Shown: positions 62,880-64,000 of the stretch, one piece after another
How the letters are laid out: the number at the start of each line of letters is the position of its first letter
Position numbering within the stretch: position 1 is the first letter of the stretch
Source: Notospermus geniculatus
Lineage: Eukaryota; Nemertea; Pilidiophora; Heteronemertea; Lineidae
Direction of reading: 5' to 3'
Assembly (NCBI GenBank): GCA_002633025.1
Contig: NMRB01000869.1
Coordinates: forward strand, 198,775 to 262,774
DNA: 64,000 bases
Translations under genes and position numbers: made by a program
Notes under the pieces: model-generated
What the model was told of the DNA's origin: nothing
Seen by the model: the letters and a program-made list of their open reading frames with translations, nothing else
The model's database searches: none

Positions 62880-63680
62880 CTGCATAAGCTCTTGTATGGC
62901 TGATCTTGTATGTATGATCTGTCCAATGTTGGCAGCAGTTGCCAAACGGCGACACTCATGTGCATCAAGAATATTCCCCAATTCTTCCTGATCCACTGCC
63001 TCGAAATCATCTAGGGCTTTGCGGATTGTGGAACATTCGCTTTCACTGATGTATTTCATAAATACAGGCACAACGTCCGAAAGAGCTGCAATGTATTTCC
63101 CTTTCCTTTCCAGACAGAGCACCCTCAATGAAGGTAGGGGCAAGGGCTGTTGGGAAGTACCCAGTGGTGATGTAGCCCTTCACCACGATTCTCGCGACAG
63201 CACGCCATTCGTCTTCTTGGAAGTGATGCCGCAGGAAGGCACTTTGAATTGCGTGCCCAACGTGCATTTGTCATAGAATTCCCTCAATTCCGTCAATGCG
63301 TCTCGAAAAACACCGATGCCTTCACCAGCCTCTTCCTCTCCATTTTGAAGAGTCATCTTGACGTTTTACTCCCGTTCCATAATCTCTCCATCCTTAAATG
63401 CAGAGATTAGATCCGTCATAACCATTCCCCTGTGAACTCGGATTGTTGCCAGCCAGGCCTTCCCACGAAAGTACTGGGGCACTGTCACGGGGAGTATGGG
63501 TTAGTCGGGTAAAAAATCATATGCTACATTAGCCTCTTCAACTGCAACATTACCACGCCGAGTGGGGCTGCTGCTGACAGGTAGGGTAACGTCGGCACCA
63601 CCAAGAGCTGAACCGGAACCTTCAACCCAAAGCCCAAAATGGATATCTGGGCCATCTGAAACGTCCAAAGGGGCTGTTTC
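62880..63680 (-). pseudogene. G2E3-like HECT E3 ubiquitin ligase fragment, broken
   Basis: On the minus strand, from about 63670 downward, one frame reads PDIHFGLWVEGSGSALGG, then DVTLPVSSSP, YDFLPD, stop (63501-63503), PILPVTVPQYFRGKAWLATI, VHRGMVMTDLISAFKDGEIM, stop (63366-63368), and MTLQNGEEEAGEGIGVFRDA. A frameshift near 63238 leads to FLRHHFQEDEWRAVARIVVK and GYFPTALAPTFIEGALSGKE. A second shift near 63110 leads to SDVVPVFMKYISESECSTIR and DDFEAVDQEELGNILDAHEC, then stop at 62877. This is the order of a HECT-type domain as found in G2/M-phase-specific E3 ligase-like proteins, which are common in fish and marine invertebrates. The catalytic cysteine region would lie further downstream and is missing. 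Two stops and two shifts make it a pseudogene, unless some are unrecognised splices or assembly errors. Confidence 0.7.
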
Positions 63681-63689
63681 ACTTCGAAT

Positions 63690-64000
63690 TCAAGATTGCG
63701 ATTTGTGATCTGTGGGAAAACTGAAAGAGCTATGATCTTGCAATTTGGAGGAATAATTCTGTGTTTCAGACCAATTTAAATGGTACAACAATCAATAACA
63801 TTTGAAGTAATTTTTTAAGACAAAAGGATTTAAAACTCTTCGTATACAAAGAAATAATTCATTGTTTTACATGATATTTGGCATATGGATTTGGGTGGCA
63901 CTCATTTTCATGGTAAGATAAAAGAAACAAGAGAAAAATGTCACGAAATGTTGATATTCTGTTTTTGAAATGCAAGAAACTTACCATTTAGTTCTTCTGG
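63690..64000. other. Decayed repeat arm, then no gene recognised
   Basis: CGATTTGTGATCTGTGGGAA and GAGCTATGATCTTGCAATTT resemble the arm of the foldback at 54966. The remaining AT-rich sequence to the window end shows nothing assignable. Confidence 0.45.

Overview
This window is eukaryotic nuclear DNA, almost certainly from a marine invertebrate animal. It has GT-AG introns, very low gene density, dozens of short inverted-repeat transposons, tRNA-derived SINE-like elements, CR1/L2-like retrotransposon tails and long micro- and minisatellites. The palindromic words AGGCCT and ACATGTAC recur throughout, a habit I associate from memory with ambulacrarians, amphioxus and some lophotrochozoans. 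I cannot fix the phylum from the sequence alone. There is one 549-bp assembly gap (17269-17817), plus single N bases at 37865, 42270, 45132 and 61253.

Two genes are convincing. (1) A three-exon RING/B-box/coiled-coil (TRIM-like) gene on the plus strand, exons 18274-19125, 19797-19983 and 22616-22770, joined in frame to 397 residues with no NHL or SPRY domain. (2) A neuropeptide precursor on the minus strand, with visible exons 30057-30189 and 28237-29030 that join exactly in frame. Its C-terminal half encodes twelve dibasic-flanked pedal peptide/orcokinin-type peptides (such as NFDPIGHSNFASFT and five copies of PFDKIGSGAFSSFA). Its N-terminal half carries five units of a different motif, LDTLGGA-x-x-HP-x-R, one of which straddles the intron. 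The signal-peptide exon was not found. This two-class precursor is the most interesting object in the window.

The right end (about 62880-63680, minus strand) holds a broken HECT-type ubiquitin ligase fragment of the G2E3-like kind, with in-frame stops and frameshifts. Just left of it are two decayed CR1/L2-like reverse transcriptase C-terminal tails (61262-62375).

Nearly everything else is repeat-derived. At least eleven local families of short elements with terminal inverted repeats or foldback structure recur, several nested inside one another. One nested pair gives a clean TAA target duplication by comparison with empty sites. Large satellites include a perfect TGATA array (55504-56040), an 18-bp array (37046-37640), a 28-bp array present as an inverted pair (43640-44405), a 65-bp array (52435-52735), a 130-bp array (56311-56700) and a 290-bp array (26580-27313). 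Coordinates of repeat elements are read by eye and may be off by a few bases.
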